From Deltaproteobacteria bacterium (GTDB lineage Bacteria; UBA10199; GCA-002796325; JACPFF01), in NCBI GenBank assembly GCA_016183065.1, contig JACPFF010000019.1:62001-126000 (forward strand): a stretch of 64,000 nt of DNA, given 5' to 3'. A model generated the notes under the pieces. That model was given only the letters and a program-made list of their open reading frames with translations, searched no databases and had not been told where the DNA came from. Positions 1 through 9,492 of the stretch are shown here, piece by piece. Positions within the stretch are counted from its first letter, which is position 1; the number at the start of each line of letters is the position of its first letter. A program made the position numbers and the translations under genes.

Positions 1-1
1 G

Positions 2-2053
2 CATCCGGACGACGAGCGCTATCAGGGCCTCGTGGGGAAGTCTCTTCAGTTGCCTCTGGTGGGGCGCACCATTCCGGTCATTGCCGATCATCGCGTGGAT
101 CGTACCTTTGGGACGGGCGCAGTGAAAGTGACCCCGGCGCATGACCTGAACGACTTCCATCTGGGGAGTGACCATCATCTCGAACGGATCAATATTTTCA
201 CCCCAGATGCGGCCATCAATGAGGCGGGAGGACGTTTTGCCGGACTCGATCGCTATGCGGCGCGCACAGCCGTGCTCGAGGCCCTGGAGCAGGAGGGGGC
301 TCTGGTGCAGACGGAGCTGCATCAACACGCGGTCGGGCACTGTTACCGCTGCAAGACCGTGGTGGAACCCTATTTGTCGCTCCAGTGGTTTGTCAAAACA
401 GCGCCGCTCGCAGAGCGCGCGATCCAGGCGGTCCGTCAGGGGAAGACCAGGTTTTTTCCGCGCCAATGGGAGCGGACCTTTTTTGACTGGCTCGAGCGGA
501 TTCAACCGTGGTGTATTTCACGCCAGATCTGGTGGGGACATCGGATCCCCGCCTGGTATTGTCCCAACGGCACCGCCGCCAATGGTGCGAAGCAGGACGG
601 GGGCGAGGCAATAACCGGGGGACGGTGCCCGCCCATTGTCTCGAGAGATGCCCCGAAGAGTTGCCCGACGTGCGGCTCCACGGCCCTGACGCAAGATGAC
701 GACGTGCTCGACACGTGGTTTTCCTCCGCCCTGTGGCCATTTACCACCTTTGGATGGCCCGACCAGACCATGGCGCTCAAGACCTTCTATCCCACGACCG
801 TGCTGGTGACGGGGTTTGATATTATTTTTTTCTGGGTGGCGCGTATGATGATGCTGGGGCTCCGCTTCATGGGCGATGTCCCTTTTCATCATGTCTATAT
901 TCATGCGCTGGTGCGGGATCCGCTCGGGCAAAAGATGAGCAAATCAAAGGGGAATGTGATCGATCCGCTCGAGATGATGGATCGCTACGGGACCGATGCC
1001 TTTCGTTTCACACTGGCGGCCATGGCGGCCCAGGGGCGCGATGTCAAATTGCATGAGGAGCAGATCGGGGGGTACCGGAACTTCTGCAACAAACTGTGGA
1101 ATGCCGCGCGGTTCATGGACATGCAGTTTGGGGCAGAACGCCTCGATCGCGATCATTCCCCGGACAAAGCGGACTACAGTCTGGCGGATCGCTGGATCCA
1201 GTATCAATACCAGCGGGTCGTCTATATCGTCACACGGGCGATCGATGCGTACGAATTCGATGTCGCGGCCCGTACGTTGTATCAATTTGTGTGGCACGAA
1301 TTCTGCGATTGGTACCTCGAGGCGGTGAAGCCGGTGTTGCCGCAGACGGGGAGTGGGGAACGCCGCGCGGCGCTGCATACGCTCTGGCACACTTTTGAGG
1401 GGACACTGCGGTTGCTCCATCCATTCATGCCATTTATTACCGAGGAGTTGTGGCAACATTTGCAGCGGTTGTGCGGTGGGGAGGCGAGTGTTGATGCAGA
1501 AGGGGAGGCCCGAGAACCGAAGCGGAGCATCGTCGTGGCGCCCTGGCCTACGGCGGCAAAGCGGCCGGTGGCCAATCGGGATGTGAAGGCCTTTGATCTG
1601 TTGCGCAATGTCATCTCGGGCATCCGGATGATTCGCAGCCAGCACCAGGTGGCACCGGCGGCCCGTGTGACGGCCATTCTCCGCACGGAAGATACGGTTG
1701 TGCAGAAAATGCTCGGCGTACAGAGTCACTACATCCGTTCGCTGGCCAAACTCGACCGCTTTGAACTCCGTATCACGCGCCTGCGAGAGCCGGGAACAGC
1801 GGTGACGGTGGTGGATCATTGCGAAGTGGCGGTTCCGTTGGCGGGGGTCATCGATTTTGCCGCGGAGCAGGAGCGCCTTTCCCGCGCCATTGCCAAGGCG
1901 GCGGGGGCGATCGAGACACTGGAAAAGAAGTTGGCCAATGCCCATTTTGTCGAGCGTGCGCCCGAAGAGGTCGTCGAGGCCGATCGGCAACGATTGGCGC
2001 AAACGGAGGCGGAGCTCCATAAATTGCAAGATGCCGCCACGCATTTACTATAG
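2..2053 (+). CDS. valS: Valyl-tRNA synthetase, 3' part (5' end outside the window)
   Basis: Class I aminoacyl-tRNA synthetase that charges tRNA-Val in the cytoplasm. The reading frame is open from the first bases of the window, so roughly the first quarter of the protein, including the HIGH motif, is missing. The visible 683 residues begin inside the CP1 editing domain (GTGAVKVTPAHD). A cysteine-bearing insertion follows (CPTCG), then DDDVLDTWFSS, then the ATP-binding KMSKS loop at about nt 932-946 (KMSKSKGNVIDP). The anticodon-binding helical domain comes next, and the protein ends in the C-terminal coiled-coil arm typical of ValRS (FVERAPEEVVEADR). A long hairpin follows the stop codon and may end the transcript. 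Confidence 0.97.
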   Translation, partial: HPDDERYQGLVGKSLQLPLVGRTIPVIADHRVDRTFGTGAVKVTPAHDLNDFHLGSDHHLERINIFTPDAAINEAGGRFAGLDRYAARTAVLEALEQEGALVQTELHQHAVGHCYRCKTVVEPYLSLQWFVKTAPLAERAIQAVRQGKTRFFPRQWERTFFDWLERIQPWCISRQIWWGHRIPAWYCPNGTAANGAKQDGGEAITGGRCPPIVSRDAPKSCPTCGSTALTQDDDVLDTWFSSALWPFTTFGWPDQTMALKTFYPTTVLVTGFDIIFFWVARMMMLGLRFMGDVPFHHVYIHALVRDPLGQKMSKSKGNVIDPLEMMDRYGTDAFRFTLAAMAAQGRDVKLHEEQIGGYRNFCNKLWNAARFMDMQFGAERLDRDHSPDKADYSLADRWIQYQYQRVVYIVTRAIDAYEFDVAARTLYQFVWHEFCDWYLEAVKPVLPQTGSGERRAALHTLWHTFEGTLRLLHPFMPFITEELWQHLQRLCGGEASVDAEGEAREPKRSIVVAPWPTAAKRPVANRDVKAFDLLRNVISGIRMIRSQHQVAPAARVTAILRTEDTVVQKMLGVQSHYIRSLAKLDRFELRITRLREPGTAVTVVDHCEVAVPLAGVIDFAAEQERLSRAIAKAAGAIETLEKKLANAHFVERAPEEVVEADRQRLAQTEAELHKLQDAATHLL

Positions 2054-2056
2054 GGA

Positions 2057-2159
2057 CTTATGGCATCTGTGTGCACCATCGCTCAAGGGTCGGCACGTCC
2101 TGTGATGGTCCCGGTGCCACCCGCCCATATAGAGCGATGGTGCACACAGATGCCATAAG
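2057..2159. repeat. 103-bp long-arm palindrome between valS and nadC
   Basis: Two perfectly complementary 27-nt arms (2057-2083 and 2133-2159; left arm begins CTTATGGCATCTG) flank a 49-nt centre. The centre contains a second partial complementarity (GGGTCGGCAC against GTGCCACCC). The outer ends also pair beyond one mismatch (GGG before the left arm, CCCC after the right arm). The RNA would fold into a very long hairpin. It could serve as a terminator for valS, but no T-run follows, so a MITE-like or REP-like element is equally possible. Confidence 0.85.
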
Positions 2160-2215
2160 CCCCCTCACACGTGCTGTGCAAGGATTTCCCGCCTTCCGGC
2201 GGTCGGAGAGACGGC

Positions 2216-3073
2216 ATGGATACGGATTGCGAGTACTCGTTGATTGATGTGGCATTACGCGAAGATCTTGGTGACGGGGATATCACCTGCGCGGCCGTTA
2301 TTCCGGAAGCGTGTTGTGCGATGGGTCGGCTGGTCGCAAAAGAGGCGTGCGTCATTGCGGGATTGCATCAGGCCTTTCTGGTCTTCAGCCACCTTGATCC
2401 GACCGTCACCTGGCGTCCCCACGTGCGTGATGGTGCGCATGTGGCGCCGGGGATGTGGTTGGCCGAAGTGGTGGGGAAGGGAAGGGCGATTGTGCAGGGG
2501 GAACGCGTTGCGCTCAATCTCCTGCAACATCTCTCGGCGGTTGCGACGCTCACGCAGCGCTTTGTGGCTGCGGTTGCTGGCACCGGGATTACGGTTCTCG
2601 ATACGCGCAAGACCTTACCGGGACTACGGACCCTGCAAAAGGCGGCGGTTGTGGCCGGTGGGGGAAAAAATCACCGGATGGGCCTCTATGACCGCTACCT
2701 GATCAAATCGAATCACGTGGCGCCCCACCGGACATTGCGCGCAGCACTGGCCTATTTTTGCCGGCATCGTGACCGTGCCATTCCATTGGAGGTCGAGGTG
2801 CGTACCGTTGACGAGATCGATGCAGCCATTGACGTACGTGCGGAGTGGATTCTGCTCGATAACTTTCTCCCCCACGACGTCGCCGTGGCCGTGGCGCGCA
2901 TCAATGGCCGTGCAAAGATCGAGATCTCGGGCGGCATCACGCTGCACAATATCCGGGACTATGCCGTCCCCGGTGTTGATGCTATCTCCATCGGGGCCCT
3001 GACCCATTCGGCCCGCGCCATCGATCTCCATTTGCAGGTGGAGGGGCTTCCGCAGACGGCTGAAGTCCGCTGA
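2216..3073 (+). CDS. nadC: Nicotinate-nucleotide pyrophosphorylase (carboxylating)
   Basis: Quinolinate phosphoribosyltransferase: converts quinolinate and PRPP to nicotinate mononucleotide, CO2 and PPi in de novo NAD synthesis. It has 285 residues, the usual family length. Diagnostic stretches are LREDLGDGDIT near the N-terminus, the active-site segment DTRKTLPGLR followed by KNHRMGLYDRYLIKSNH, and the C-terminal ISGGI phosphate-binding loop with SIGALTHS. The start at 2216 was preferred over an upstream in-frame GTG (2171) because a GGAGAG Shine-Dalgarno-like sequence lies just before it. nadA and nadB are not in this window. Confidence 0.96.
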   Translation: MDTDCEYSLIDVALREDLGDGDITCAAVIPEACCAMGRLVAKEACVIAGLHQAFLVFSHLDPTVTWRPHVRDGAHVAPGMWLAEVVGKGRAIVQGERVALNLLQHLSAVATLTQRFVAAVAGTGITVLDTRKTLPGLRTLQKAAVVAGGGKNHRMGLYDRYLIKSNHVAPHRTLRAALAYFCRHRDRAIPLEVEVRTVDEIDAAIDVRAEWILLDNFLPHDVAVAVARINGRAKIEISGGITLHNIRDYAVPGVDAISIGALTHSARAIDLHLQVEGLPQTAEVR

Positions 3074-3120
3074 TGCTCATGAGTATTGACTTTGCCGTGA
3101 ACACGCGCTAACGGGTCGGT

Positions 3121-4833
3121 ATGTCGCAGAGAATGCCCGGTGTGCTCTTCGTGGTCCTGTTCAGTCTCTTGACCTCTCAGACATTTGCGGCAACACGGTC
3201 GGTCTCGACCTCGGGTATCAACGCTGGTGATTGCCTCTCTACGCCGTGTCGCTCCATCCAGTATGCCATCGACCACGCCGCACCGGGCGACACAGTCGCC
3301 ATTGCCCCGGGACTCTATACAGAAACCCTCCTCATCACGTCCGCCGTGACGCTCCTGGGTACGGATACCGAGCAGGTGGTTGTGCAGGCACGGGGCTTGG
3401 GTCCCCAAGACGGCACGCATGTCATGACCATCGATGTGCCGGACGGGACCGTGACGATCGAGGGGATGACCATTCGCCACGGCGATGTGGGGATCATCGG
3501 CACGGGGAATATCAGCGTGCGGAATGCGATTTTCTATCACAATGGCTACGATGGCGCACCGTATCCCTCCGGGCTTTCACAAGAAGACGTCGCGCTCTTC
3601 TATGCCGCACACGCCACCAACGGGGGGGCAATCCAGATCGCAGGCGGTGCTGGCGGGGAGTTGAGCGATAACCTCATCTACGAGAACGATGGTGCCATTC
3701 AGGTGACCGATACCGATGCCATCCATATCCACGACAATATCCTTCGGGACAATATCGGGAGCGGGATCGATGTGGGGAGTTCAACCAACGACGGGACCAA
3801 GGGGAATACGGAGGCGGTCATTGAACGCAATACCGTGCTCGATCACTTTGACCATGGAATACGTGTGGTGGGCGGCAAAGCGGTGACGATCGCGCACAAT
3901 ACGATCGAGGGGAACTGGAGCGCCGGTATTCTCTTGCGACATCCGGCCCAGGTCACCGTCACGAACAATGCGTGCGACCAGAACAACCTTTCGGCATTTA
4001 CGGGCCGCGGCGTTCTCGGCGATGCCTGGGGGACCCTCGCGACCGAAGGGAGCGCGGGCGCAAAGCCGGCAAGTTTTGCGGTCAAGCTGATGGACAATAT
4101 CTTTGCGGGGAGCGGGAAAGGCCGCAATGTATCGATGACGGCCGTCCACCTGGCCGCGGATCTTCCCACGGTTGAACTGCGCGGGAACCTCTTTCTTGGC
4201 TACGAGGAGGCCGTCGTCGTGACGGCGCAGGCGGACACGACGAGCCTGCATTACAATGATTTTGTCGGGGGAAAAATCGCGGTGCGCAATGACGATCTGG
4301 AGGGGAGTGTCAGTGCCGAGCGCAACTGGTGGGGTTGCGCAGGAGGGAGCGGCACGAGCGGGTGCGATGGCGTGGTCGGCAGCGCGGAGATGAGCGCGCC
4401 ATTGCAGACTCCGTACCCGGCCAAGGTCAAGTTGCAACCGACGACGGTCCATCTGGACATCGATGCGGATCAACAGTATGCCGTCACCGGCACCTTATTG
4501 AACGGCAATATCGTCGATGTGACACCGGAGTGCCTCCTCGAGAGTCTGGATCCGACCATTGCCGCGCTGACAGCCCAGACCGTGGTGACCGGTGTCGCCG
4601 ATGGCGCGACCGCGCTTCTGGCCTCCTGCTTCGATGGTGCGCAGGTGGCCGTGGGGAGCCTCACGGTGGGTAACGTCCTCCAAGGCACGGTCTCAGCGGC
4701 GGGAAGTAGCGATATTGAGTCCCCGACGGACGGTGCAAATCCTGCCACGGCCACAAGCGCGAGCGGTTTTGATTTTGGCGGTGCAGGATTTTGCGCGGTA
4801 CTTCCCTGGCACGTCCGCTCACGACGGTTTTAG
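3121..4833 (+). CDS. Secreted right-handed parallel beta-helix repeat protein
   Basis: A 570-residue exported protein. The N-terminus is a clear Sec signal peptide (MSQRMPGVLFVVLFSLLTSQ, cleavage probably after TFA). The next residues (AGDCLSTPCRSIQYAIDHAAPGDTVAIAPGLYTE) are the usual opening of a pectate-lyase-like or NosD-like beta-helix. Many imperfect PbH1 turns follow, with repeating patterns such as IHDNILRDN, IERNTVLDH, IAHNTIEGN and VTNNACDQN. From about residue 430 a beta-rich Ig-like stretch takes over. No catalytic residues of a known lyase can be assigned. The role is likely extracellular or periplasmic carbohydrate binding or a structural one, which is inference from the fold only. 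Confidence 0.85.
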   Translation: MSQRMPGVLFVVLFSLLTSQTFAATRSVSTSGINAGDCLSTPCRSIQYAIDHAAPGDTVAIAPGLYTETLLITSAVTLLGTDTEQVVVQARGLGPQDGTHVMTIDVPDGTVTIEGMTIRHGDVGIIGTGNISVRNAIFYHNGYDGAPYPSGLSQEDVALFYAAHATNGGAIQIAGGAGGELSDNLIYENDGAIQVTDTDAIHIHDNILRDNIGSGIDVGSSTNDGTKGNTEAVIERNTVLDHFDHGIRVVGGKAVTIAHNTIEGNWSAGILLRHPAQVTVTNNACDQNNLSAFTGRGVLGDAWGTLATEGSAGAKPASFAVKLMDNIFAGSGKGRNVSMTAVHLAADLPTVELRGNLFLGYEEAVVVTAQADTTSLHYNDFVGGKIAVRNDDLEGSVSAERNWWGCAGGSGTSGCDGVVGSAEMSAPLQTPYPAKVKLQPTTVHLDIDADQQYAVTGTLLNGNIVDVTPECLLESLDPTIAALTAQTVVTGVADGATALLASCFDGAQVAVGSLTVGNVLQGTVSAAGSSDIESPTDGANPATATSASGFDFGGAGFCAVLPWHVRSRRF

Positions 4834-4958
4834 CAGCCTGTTGAAAAAGGCCCATCTGCGTCGTTGGACTGCCACCCCGCGATCCTCACGTACGGGTGAG
4901 TACGCTCCGGTCGCGGGGTGGCAGTCCGCCTCGCATCTGGGCCTTTTTGAACAGGCTG
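4834..4958. repeat. Long palindromic repeat (CAGCCTGTT...AACAGGCTG)
   Basis: The arms start CAGCCTGTTGAAAAAGGCCC (from 4834) and finish with the near-perfect complement at 4958. Pairing extends about 50 nt per arm with a few mismatches (inner part CTGCCACCCCGCGA / TCGCGGGGTGGCAG). A T-run follows at 4970-4976, so the element could act as a bidirectional terminator between the convergent beta-helix gene and ispG. Short related fragments (AGCAACCTGTTAG at 4977, AGCAGCCTGTTAA at 14781-14793) suggest a dispersed family. Confidence 0.85.
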
Positions 4959-4974
4959 TCCGAACAGAGTTTTT

Positions 4975-6204
4975 TTAGCAACCTGTTAGGAGAGGCGCAT
5001 AGTGCGAGTGGACATATTCTTCGAGCATCTGCGTAAACTGTGGCACGATCTCGTTCCCTTCGAGGGTCGTCACCTTTTCCCCATCCACAAAGACCGGGGC
5101 TTTTGGGGATTCACCGCTCCCCGGGAGACTAATCCCGATATTGGCGTTTTTGCTTTCCCCGGGTCCGTTGACGATACAGCCCATGACCGCCACCTGCAAG
5201 GCCTCAACGCCACTGGCGGTGGTGCGCCATTCGGGCATCCGCCGCCGGATATACTGCTCGATATCTTGTGCCATCTGTTGAAAAAATGTGGAGGTCGTCC
5301 GTCCACACCCCGGACAGGAGGTGACCTGCGGGGTAAAATGCCGCAGCCCCATGGTCTGCAAGATCTGCTGGGCCACGAGCACCTCGTGCGTCCGACTGCT
5401 GCCGGGTTCCGGCGTCAGCGACACGCGAATCGTATCGCCAATCCCTTCCTGCAACAAAACCCCGAGTGCCGTGCTTGACGCGACAATCCCCCGCGCCCCC
5501 ATCCCGGCCTCGGTCAGACCCAGATGCAGGGCATAGTCGCACGTCGTGGCCAGTCGTCGATAGACCGCAATCAGATCCTGCACGTGCGAGAGTTTCGCGC
5601 TCAGAATAATGCGATCGTGCGGAAGGCCGAGCCGCTCGGCAAAGGCGGCAGATTCGAGGGCACTCATGAGCATGGCCTCGTGGAGGATCTCCTGCGTGGA
5701 ACGCGGCGTCAGCTGCCGGGCATTGTCATCCATCAGCCGCATGGAGATCGCCGGATCGAGCGATCCCCAATTGACGCCGATGCGCACCGGTTTGTTGTGA
5801 CGCGCCGCCGCTTCAATGATGGTCGCAAAGTTGGCGTCGTGCCGTTCGCCAAAGCCGCAGTTGCCGGGATTGATGCGGTATTTGTCCAGGGCTGCGGCAC
5901 ACGCGGGGTATTCGGTCAGAAGCGTATGGCCATTGTAGTGAAAGTCGCCGATGATCGGCGTGGTGTAGCCATTGTTCCGGAGCTGTTCCACAATGGCCGG
6001 GACGGCCGCGGCGGATGCTTTGACATTGACGGTGATCCGGACGAGTTCGGATCCGGCGTCCGCCAGGGCCTGAATCTGTGCCACGGTGGCCGCCACGTCG
6101 GCAGTGTCCGTATTGGTCATCGACTGGACCACCACAGGCGCATCGCCCCCGATCGTGACCCCGCCAACCAGGGTGGCCGTACTCTTCCGGCGTGGTTGTT
6201 GCAT
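4975..6204 (-). CDS. ispG: 4-hydroxy-3-methylbut-2-enyl-diphosphate synthase
   Basis: Penultimate enzyme of the MEP isoprenoid pathway; reductively opens MEcPP to HMBPP with a [4Fe-4S] cluster. It is 409 residues, the standard bacterial form without the plant/chlamydial insert. The N-terminus ([21 protein letters not shown]) is diagnostic. The cluster cysteines are in [11 protein letters not shown] and [10 protein letters not shown], and HYNGH and INPGNCG mark the TIM barrel. The ATG at 6204 was chosen over the GTG at 6222 because GAGGA lies at the right distance before the ATG. The gene diverges from hemW with 60 bp between starts. Confidence 0.96.
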   Translation of the reverse strand: MQQPRRKSTATLVGGVTIGGDAPVVVQSMTNTDTADVAATVAQIQALADAGSELVRITVNVKASAAAVPAIVEQLRNNGYTTPIIGDFHYNGHTLLTEYPACAAALDKYRINPGNCGFGERHDANFATIIEAAARHNKPVRIGVNWGSLDPAISMRLMDDNARQLTPRSTQEILHEAMLMSALESAAFAERLGLPHDRIILSAKLSHVQDLIAVYRRLATTCDYALHLGLTEAGMGARGIVASSTALGVLLQEGIGDTIRVSLTPEPGSSRTHEVLVAQQILQTMGLRHFTPQVTSCPGCGRTTSTFFQQMAQDIEQYIRRRMPEWRTTASGVEALQVAVMGCIVNGPGESKNANIGISLPGSGESPKAPVFVDGEKVTTLEGNEIVPQFTQMLEEYVHSHYAPLLTGC

Positions 6205-6264
6205 CGCGCCGTCCTCTAGCACCCGGCTTGCAGGGCGTCAACCGATGCACTATCCACGGGCCTT

Positions 6265-7401
6265 GTGAGTCAACCGACCGTCGCTTTGTACATCCACATC
6301 CCTTTTTGCCTCCATCGGTGCAGCTACTGTGATTTTTTCACCATGGGGGTGGGGCGGTCGCCGATTCCTGCGACGACCTATTGTGATCGGCTGATCGACG
6401 AATTGCGGGCGGTCGTGGCGGAACATCATCTAAAACCGAATGATATTGCATCGATTTTCTTTGGTGGAGGGACGCCGACGATGCTGCCGGCAGATGCGTT
6501 TGCCCGGCTTCTGGATGGGATCGCCGATACGGTTTCACTCCCTGGCGGGATGGAAATTACCTGCGAGGCCAATCCCGAGACACTCGATGCGCCCTATCTC
6601 TCCCGATTGCGTCAGACCGGGGTAAATCGCCTCTCCATGGGGGTGCAATCTTTTCGCCCCGAGGCACTCACGTTTCTCGACCGCATCCATTCATCGAAGC
6701 AAGTGGTCGACGCCGTCGGATGGGCGCGGAATGCCGGTTTCCATAATCTCAATCTCGATCTGATGTTTGGACTTCCCCAGCAGAGTACCGCCATGCTGGA
6801 AGCGGATCTTGCCGCGGCACTCGAGCTCGCCGTCCCGCATCTCTCGGCGTATCAGTTGACCGTGGAGGCCGGGACACCCCTGGCCTTGCGGGTCCGTCGT
6901 GGTGCCGTGGTCCTGCCGCCGGAGGAGCGTCTCCTCCGGTTCTGGCATATCGTGCGGGAGCGTCTCGCGCAGGCCGGCTATTCCGCCTATGAGGTCTCGA
7001 ATTATGCCCGGCCGGGCCACGAGTGTCGGCACAACCTCCATTACTGGAACGGTGGGGAATATCTCGGTCTGGGGCCTGGAGCAGTCTCCCGCATCGGGGC
7101 GCACCGGTGGCGCCGCCGTCGGCACGTGCAGCGCTATCTGGACGGCGAGTTAGCCGTGGATGAGACCGAAACGCTTATGCCCGCGCAATTGGCCCTCGAA
7201 TATTGCCTCCTGGCCCTCCGTACCGAGCAGGGGCTCTCGCTGGAGGCCTTCGCCCAGCGTGCCGGGGAGCGCTTTGACGCCCTCTATCCTGGCATACGGG
7301 CACAATGGATCGCGCATGGCTGGGCCCTTGATGGTCCCAGGCTCCGGATGACGGTGTCCGGACTGGCCATTCTCGACACACTCCTCGCCGATCTATTATA
7401 G
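6265..7401 (+). CDS. hemW: HemW-type radical SAM haem chaperone (coproporphyrinogen oxidase-like)
   Basis: Radical SAM protein of 378 residues. The cluster motif CxxxCxxC is visible at C15, C19 and C22 (IPFCLHRCSYCDFF), followed by FGGGTPT and the SAM-binding segment ITCEANPETL. The HNLHYW motif and GLGPGAVS are typical of HemW, and the longer N-terminal region of true HemN is absent. HemW is known as a haem-trafficking chaperone rather than a coproporphyrinogen dehydrogenase. The start codon is GTG. Downstream is a GC-rich dispersed repeat, with no clear co-transcribed partner. Confidence 0.92.
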   Translation: MSQPTVALYIHIPFCLHRCSYCDFFTMGVGRSPIPATTYCDRLIDELRAVVAEHHLKPNDIASIFFGGGTPTMLPADAFARLLDGIADTVSLPGGMEITCEANPETLDAPYLSRLRQTGVNRLSMGVQSFRPEALTFLDRIHSSKQVVDAVGWARNAGFHNLNLDLMFGLPQQSTAMLEADLAAALELAVPHLSAYQLTVEAGTPLALRVRRGAVVLPPEERLLRFWHIVRERLAQAGYSAYEVSNYARPGHECRHNLHYWNGGEYLGLGPGAVSRIGAHRWRRRRHVQRYLDGELAVDETETLMPAQLALEYCLLALRTEQGLSLEAFAQRAGERFDALYPGIRAQWIAHGWALDGPRLRMTVSGLAILDTLLADLL

Positions 7402-7690
7402 GGGCTCACGTCGCCCCCTCCAACGGCAAAGCCGCTGGAGCCTCCCCCTCTCGCGCGCGGTGCGCGCTGGGGGACTTCCTCGTCCACCCGCTTCGCGGGT
7501 CCCCGGACTCGGTCGTCGCCACTGCCCCCTCCAGCGGCAAAGCCGGGTCAAGGCCCAGCTGTGCTGGGCCGCGAAGCACAGTCGAAGACTGTGCGGAGTG
7601 TGATGGAGCCTCCCCCTCTCGCGCGCGGTGCGCGCTGGGGAACGTCTCCCGCGGGCGACGTGAGCCCCTCCAATAGAAGACGTGAGCTCC
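7402..7690. repeat. GC-rich dispersed repeat, copy 1 (fills the hemW-hrcA gap)
   Basis: This non-coding stretch is made of small hairpins: GCGCGCGGTGCGCGC occurs twice (near 7450 and 7620), as do CCCGCTTCGCGGG and GGCCCAGCTGTGCTGGGCC. Reverse-complemented, its core (GACGACCGAGTCCGGGGACC and a CCCGCGAAGCGGG hairpin) matches the elements at 16220-16350 and 18515-18722. The segment CCTCCCCCTCTCGCGCGC appears twice inside this copy, so it looks like an internally duplicated or nested element. No convincing gene is seen here. Confidence 0.85.
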
Positions 7691-7772
7691 TGTAAGGGAA
7701 TATGACATCCGCGATTGTCATTTGACTTTACCACATGTGATTGCTAGCGTAGGCTAAAATTCGGTAGAACTC

Positions 7773-8825
7773 ATGAATAATGCTATGTTTTTTGATCTGA
7801 CAGAACGTGAGGCCCTCGTTTTTTCCCACCTCGTGACCAATTACCTGCAGACGGCACAGCCCGTCGGATCGCAGACGGTCGCGCAAGGTTTGGGCCAGTG
7901 CCATCGGGGATACTCGCCGGCCACGGTGCGCCATATTATGGCAGATCTGGAAACTGCGGGTTTCCTGATGCATCCACACACCTCCGCAGGGCGTGTGCCG
8001 ACCGCCACGGGATTGCGCTATTACATCGATTGTCTGGTGGAGACTACCCCATTGACCGATGAAGAACAACGGGCCATCGCGTCGCGGTATGCCGAGACCG
8101 CACCGGACATTGAGGCGGTCATTCAGGAGACGTCGCGGATTCTTGCACGGTTGTCACGATATGTCGGTTTGGTCGTCGCCCCGGTACGCAATGAACTCCT
8201 CTTTCGGCATATCGAATTTCTTCGGCTCTCGCCCCGACGGTTGCTCGGGATCTTCGTGACCTGTGAGGGGGTCACGCAAAACCGTGTGATCGACGTGGAG
8301 CGCGAGTTTACCGCCGCCGATCTCGAACGGATCAATACGTATTGCAACTCGGCATTTGCCAATTTGACGCTCGAAGAGGCGAGATGCCGGGCCCGCCAGG
8401 AATGTGCCGCCGTGCAGGCGGCCATGCAGGACATGCCGCAGGAGGCCATGCGACTCTCGGCAGTGGTGCTGGGGACCGCGCAGTCTGCGGACGTGGTGGT
8501 CGATGGCGAGGCGAGCCTCCTGGGTCAGCCGGAATTTGCGCTGGCAGCGCGGGCGAAGCTGTTGCTCGAGGCCCTGGAGGAAAAAAAACAGCTCGTCGAG
8601 CTAATCGAGCGGAGTATCGACAACGAAGGGGTACAGGTGTTTATTGGCGCGGAGAGCGGAGTCGATGCCTTCTCGGACTGCAGCGTGATTGTCTCTCCCT
8701 ATCGCCGGGGCGAGCGCATTTTGGGGACGCTCGGCGTGATCGGTCCGGCGCGGATGGCCTATGGCCGCGTCATTCCGATCGTGCAATGTGCGGCAGAACA
8801 TGTCAGTCGTATTCTCAATGGGTAG
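7773..8825 (+). CDS. hrcA: Heat-inducible transcription repressor HrcA
   Basis: Repressor of class I heat-shock genes; normally binds CIRCE inverted repeats and senses GroEL availability. It has 350 residues with an N-terminal winged helix and the family signature YSPATVRHIMADLE...PHTSAGRVPT. The C-terminal domain contains FIGAE and VIVSPYRRG...GTLGVIGPARMAYGRVIP, as expected. An in-frame ATG at 7785 (MFFDLTER) is an alternative start; neither has a strong ribosome site. grpE follows 12 nt after the stop. I did not find a CIRCE element (TTAGCACTC-N9-GAGTGCTAA) in front of it. Confidence 0.96.
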   Translation: MNNAMFFDLTEREALVFSHLVTNYLQTAQPVGSQTVAQGLGQCHRGYSPATVRHIMADLETAGFLMHPHTSAGRVPTATGLRYYIDCLVETTPLTDEEQRAIASRYAETAPDIEAVIQETSRILARLSRYVGLVVAPVRNELLFRHIEFLRLSPRRLLGIFVTCEGVTQNRVIDVEREFTAADLERINTYCNSAFANLTLEEARCRARQECAAVQAAMQDMPQEAMRLSAVVLGTAQSADVVVDGEASLLGQPEFALAARAKLLLEALEEKKQLVELIERSIDNEGVQVFIGAESGVDAFSDCSVIVSPYRRGERILGTLGVIGPARMAYGRVIPIVQCAAEHVSRILNG

Positions 8826-8837
8826 GAGTCTGGCACC

Positions 8838-9473
8838 ATGATGGTCGAACGAACAAAAGTCGATGAACTGCGCGAGGCACTCGAGCAACGCAAGACCCGC
8901 GAGGAACGGCAGCCAGAGCCTGTACCCGAGCCGACAATGCCGGAGGACGAACGGCCGCAGATGATGGTCGAGGTTTCAGCCAGTGCCGATGACCGCATGG
9001 CACAATTGGAAGAAGAGGTCCGGTGTGCGCAGTCCGAGGCGGCTGCGCATCATGAGCGATTGCTGCGGACCCTGGCCGAGCTGGAGAATTATCGCAAGCG
9101 CGCCGAGCGGGAAAAAAGCGAGGCCATTACCTTTGCCAATGAGCGGTTGTTGAAAGAGTTCATGGTGGTGCTCGACCATCTCGATGAGGCGTTATCGCAT
9201 GTCCCCCCGCAAAACGAGTGTTCAGACGTCCTGTTGGCGTTTGTGGAAGGGATGTCGTTGACCTTCCGTCAGTGTCTGACGATCTTGCAGAAATACGGCT
9301 TTGAAGAGGTTCCGGCCGAGGCCGGCACGGTGTTTGATCCGTCCATTCATGAGGCGGTGAGCCAGGTCGATACGGAGGATGTCAAAAGCGGATGCATTGC
9401 CATGCGACAACGACGGGGATATGCGTTGCATGGGCGATTGCTGCGCGCGGCCTTGGTGGTCGTGGCGAAATAG
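8838..9473 (+). CDS. grpE: Nucleotide exchange factor GrpE
   Basis: Co-chaperone that releases ADP from DnaK. It is 211 residues: an acidic, disordered N-terminus, a long helix from about residue 55 (MAQLEEEVRCAQSEAAAHHERLLRTL), then the conserved ELENYRKRAEREK and the beta-domain (GFEEVPAEAGTVFDPSIHEAV ... GYALHGRLLRAALVVVAK). AGGAG lies about 9 nt before the ATG. It is coupled to hrcA, but the usual dnaK-dnaJ do not follow, so the operon is cut after grpE in this genome. Confidence 0.96.
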   Translation: MMVERTKVDELREALEQRKTREERQPEPVPEPTMPEDERPQMMVEVSASADDRMAQLEEEVRCAQSEAAAHHERLLRTLAELENYRKRAEREKSEAITFANERLLKEFMVVLDHLDEALSHVPPQNECSDVLLAFVEGMSLTFRQCLTILQKYGFEEVPAEAGTVFDPSIHEAVSQVDTEDVKSGCIAMRQRRGYALHGRLLRAALVVVAK

Positions 9474-9492
9474 CAGGGTGTGTGGGGGAATT

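Noticed and set aside
7700-7772. CIRCE element before hrcA
   Set aside because: Neither TTAGCACTC nor GAGTGCTAA is present with the required spacing.
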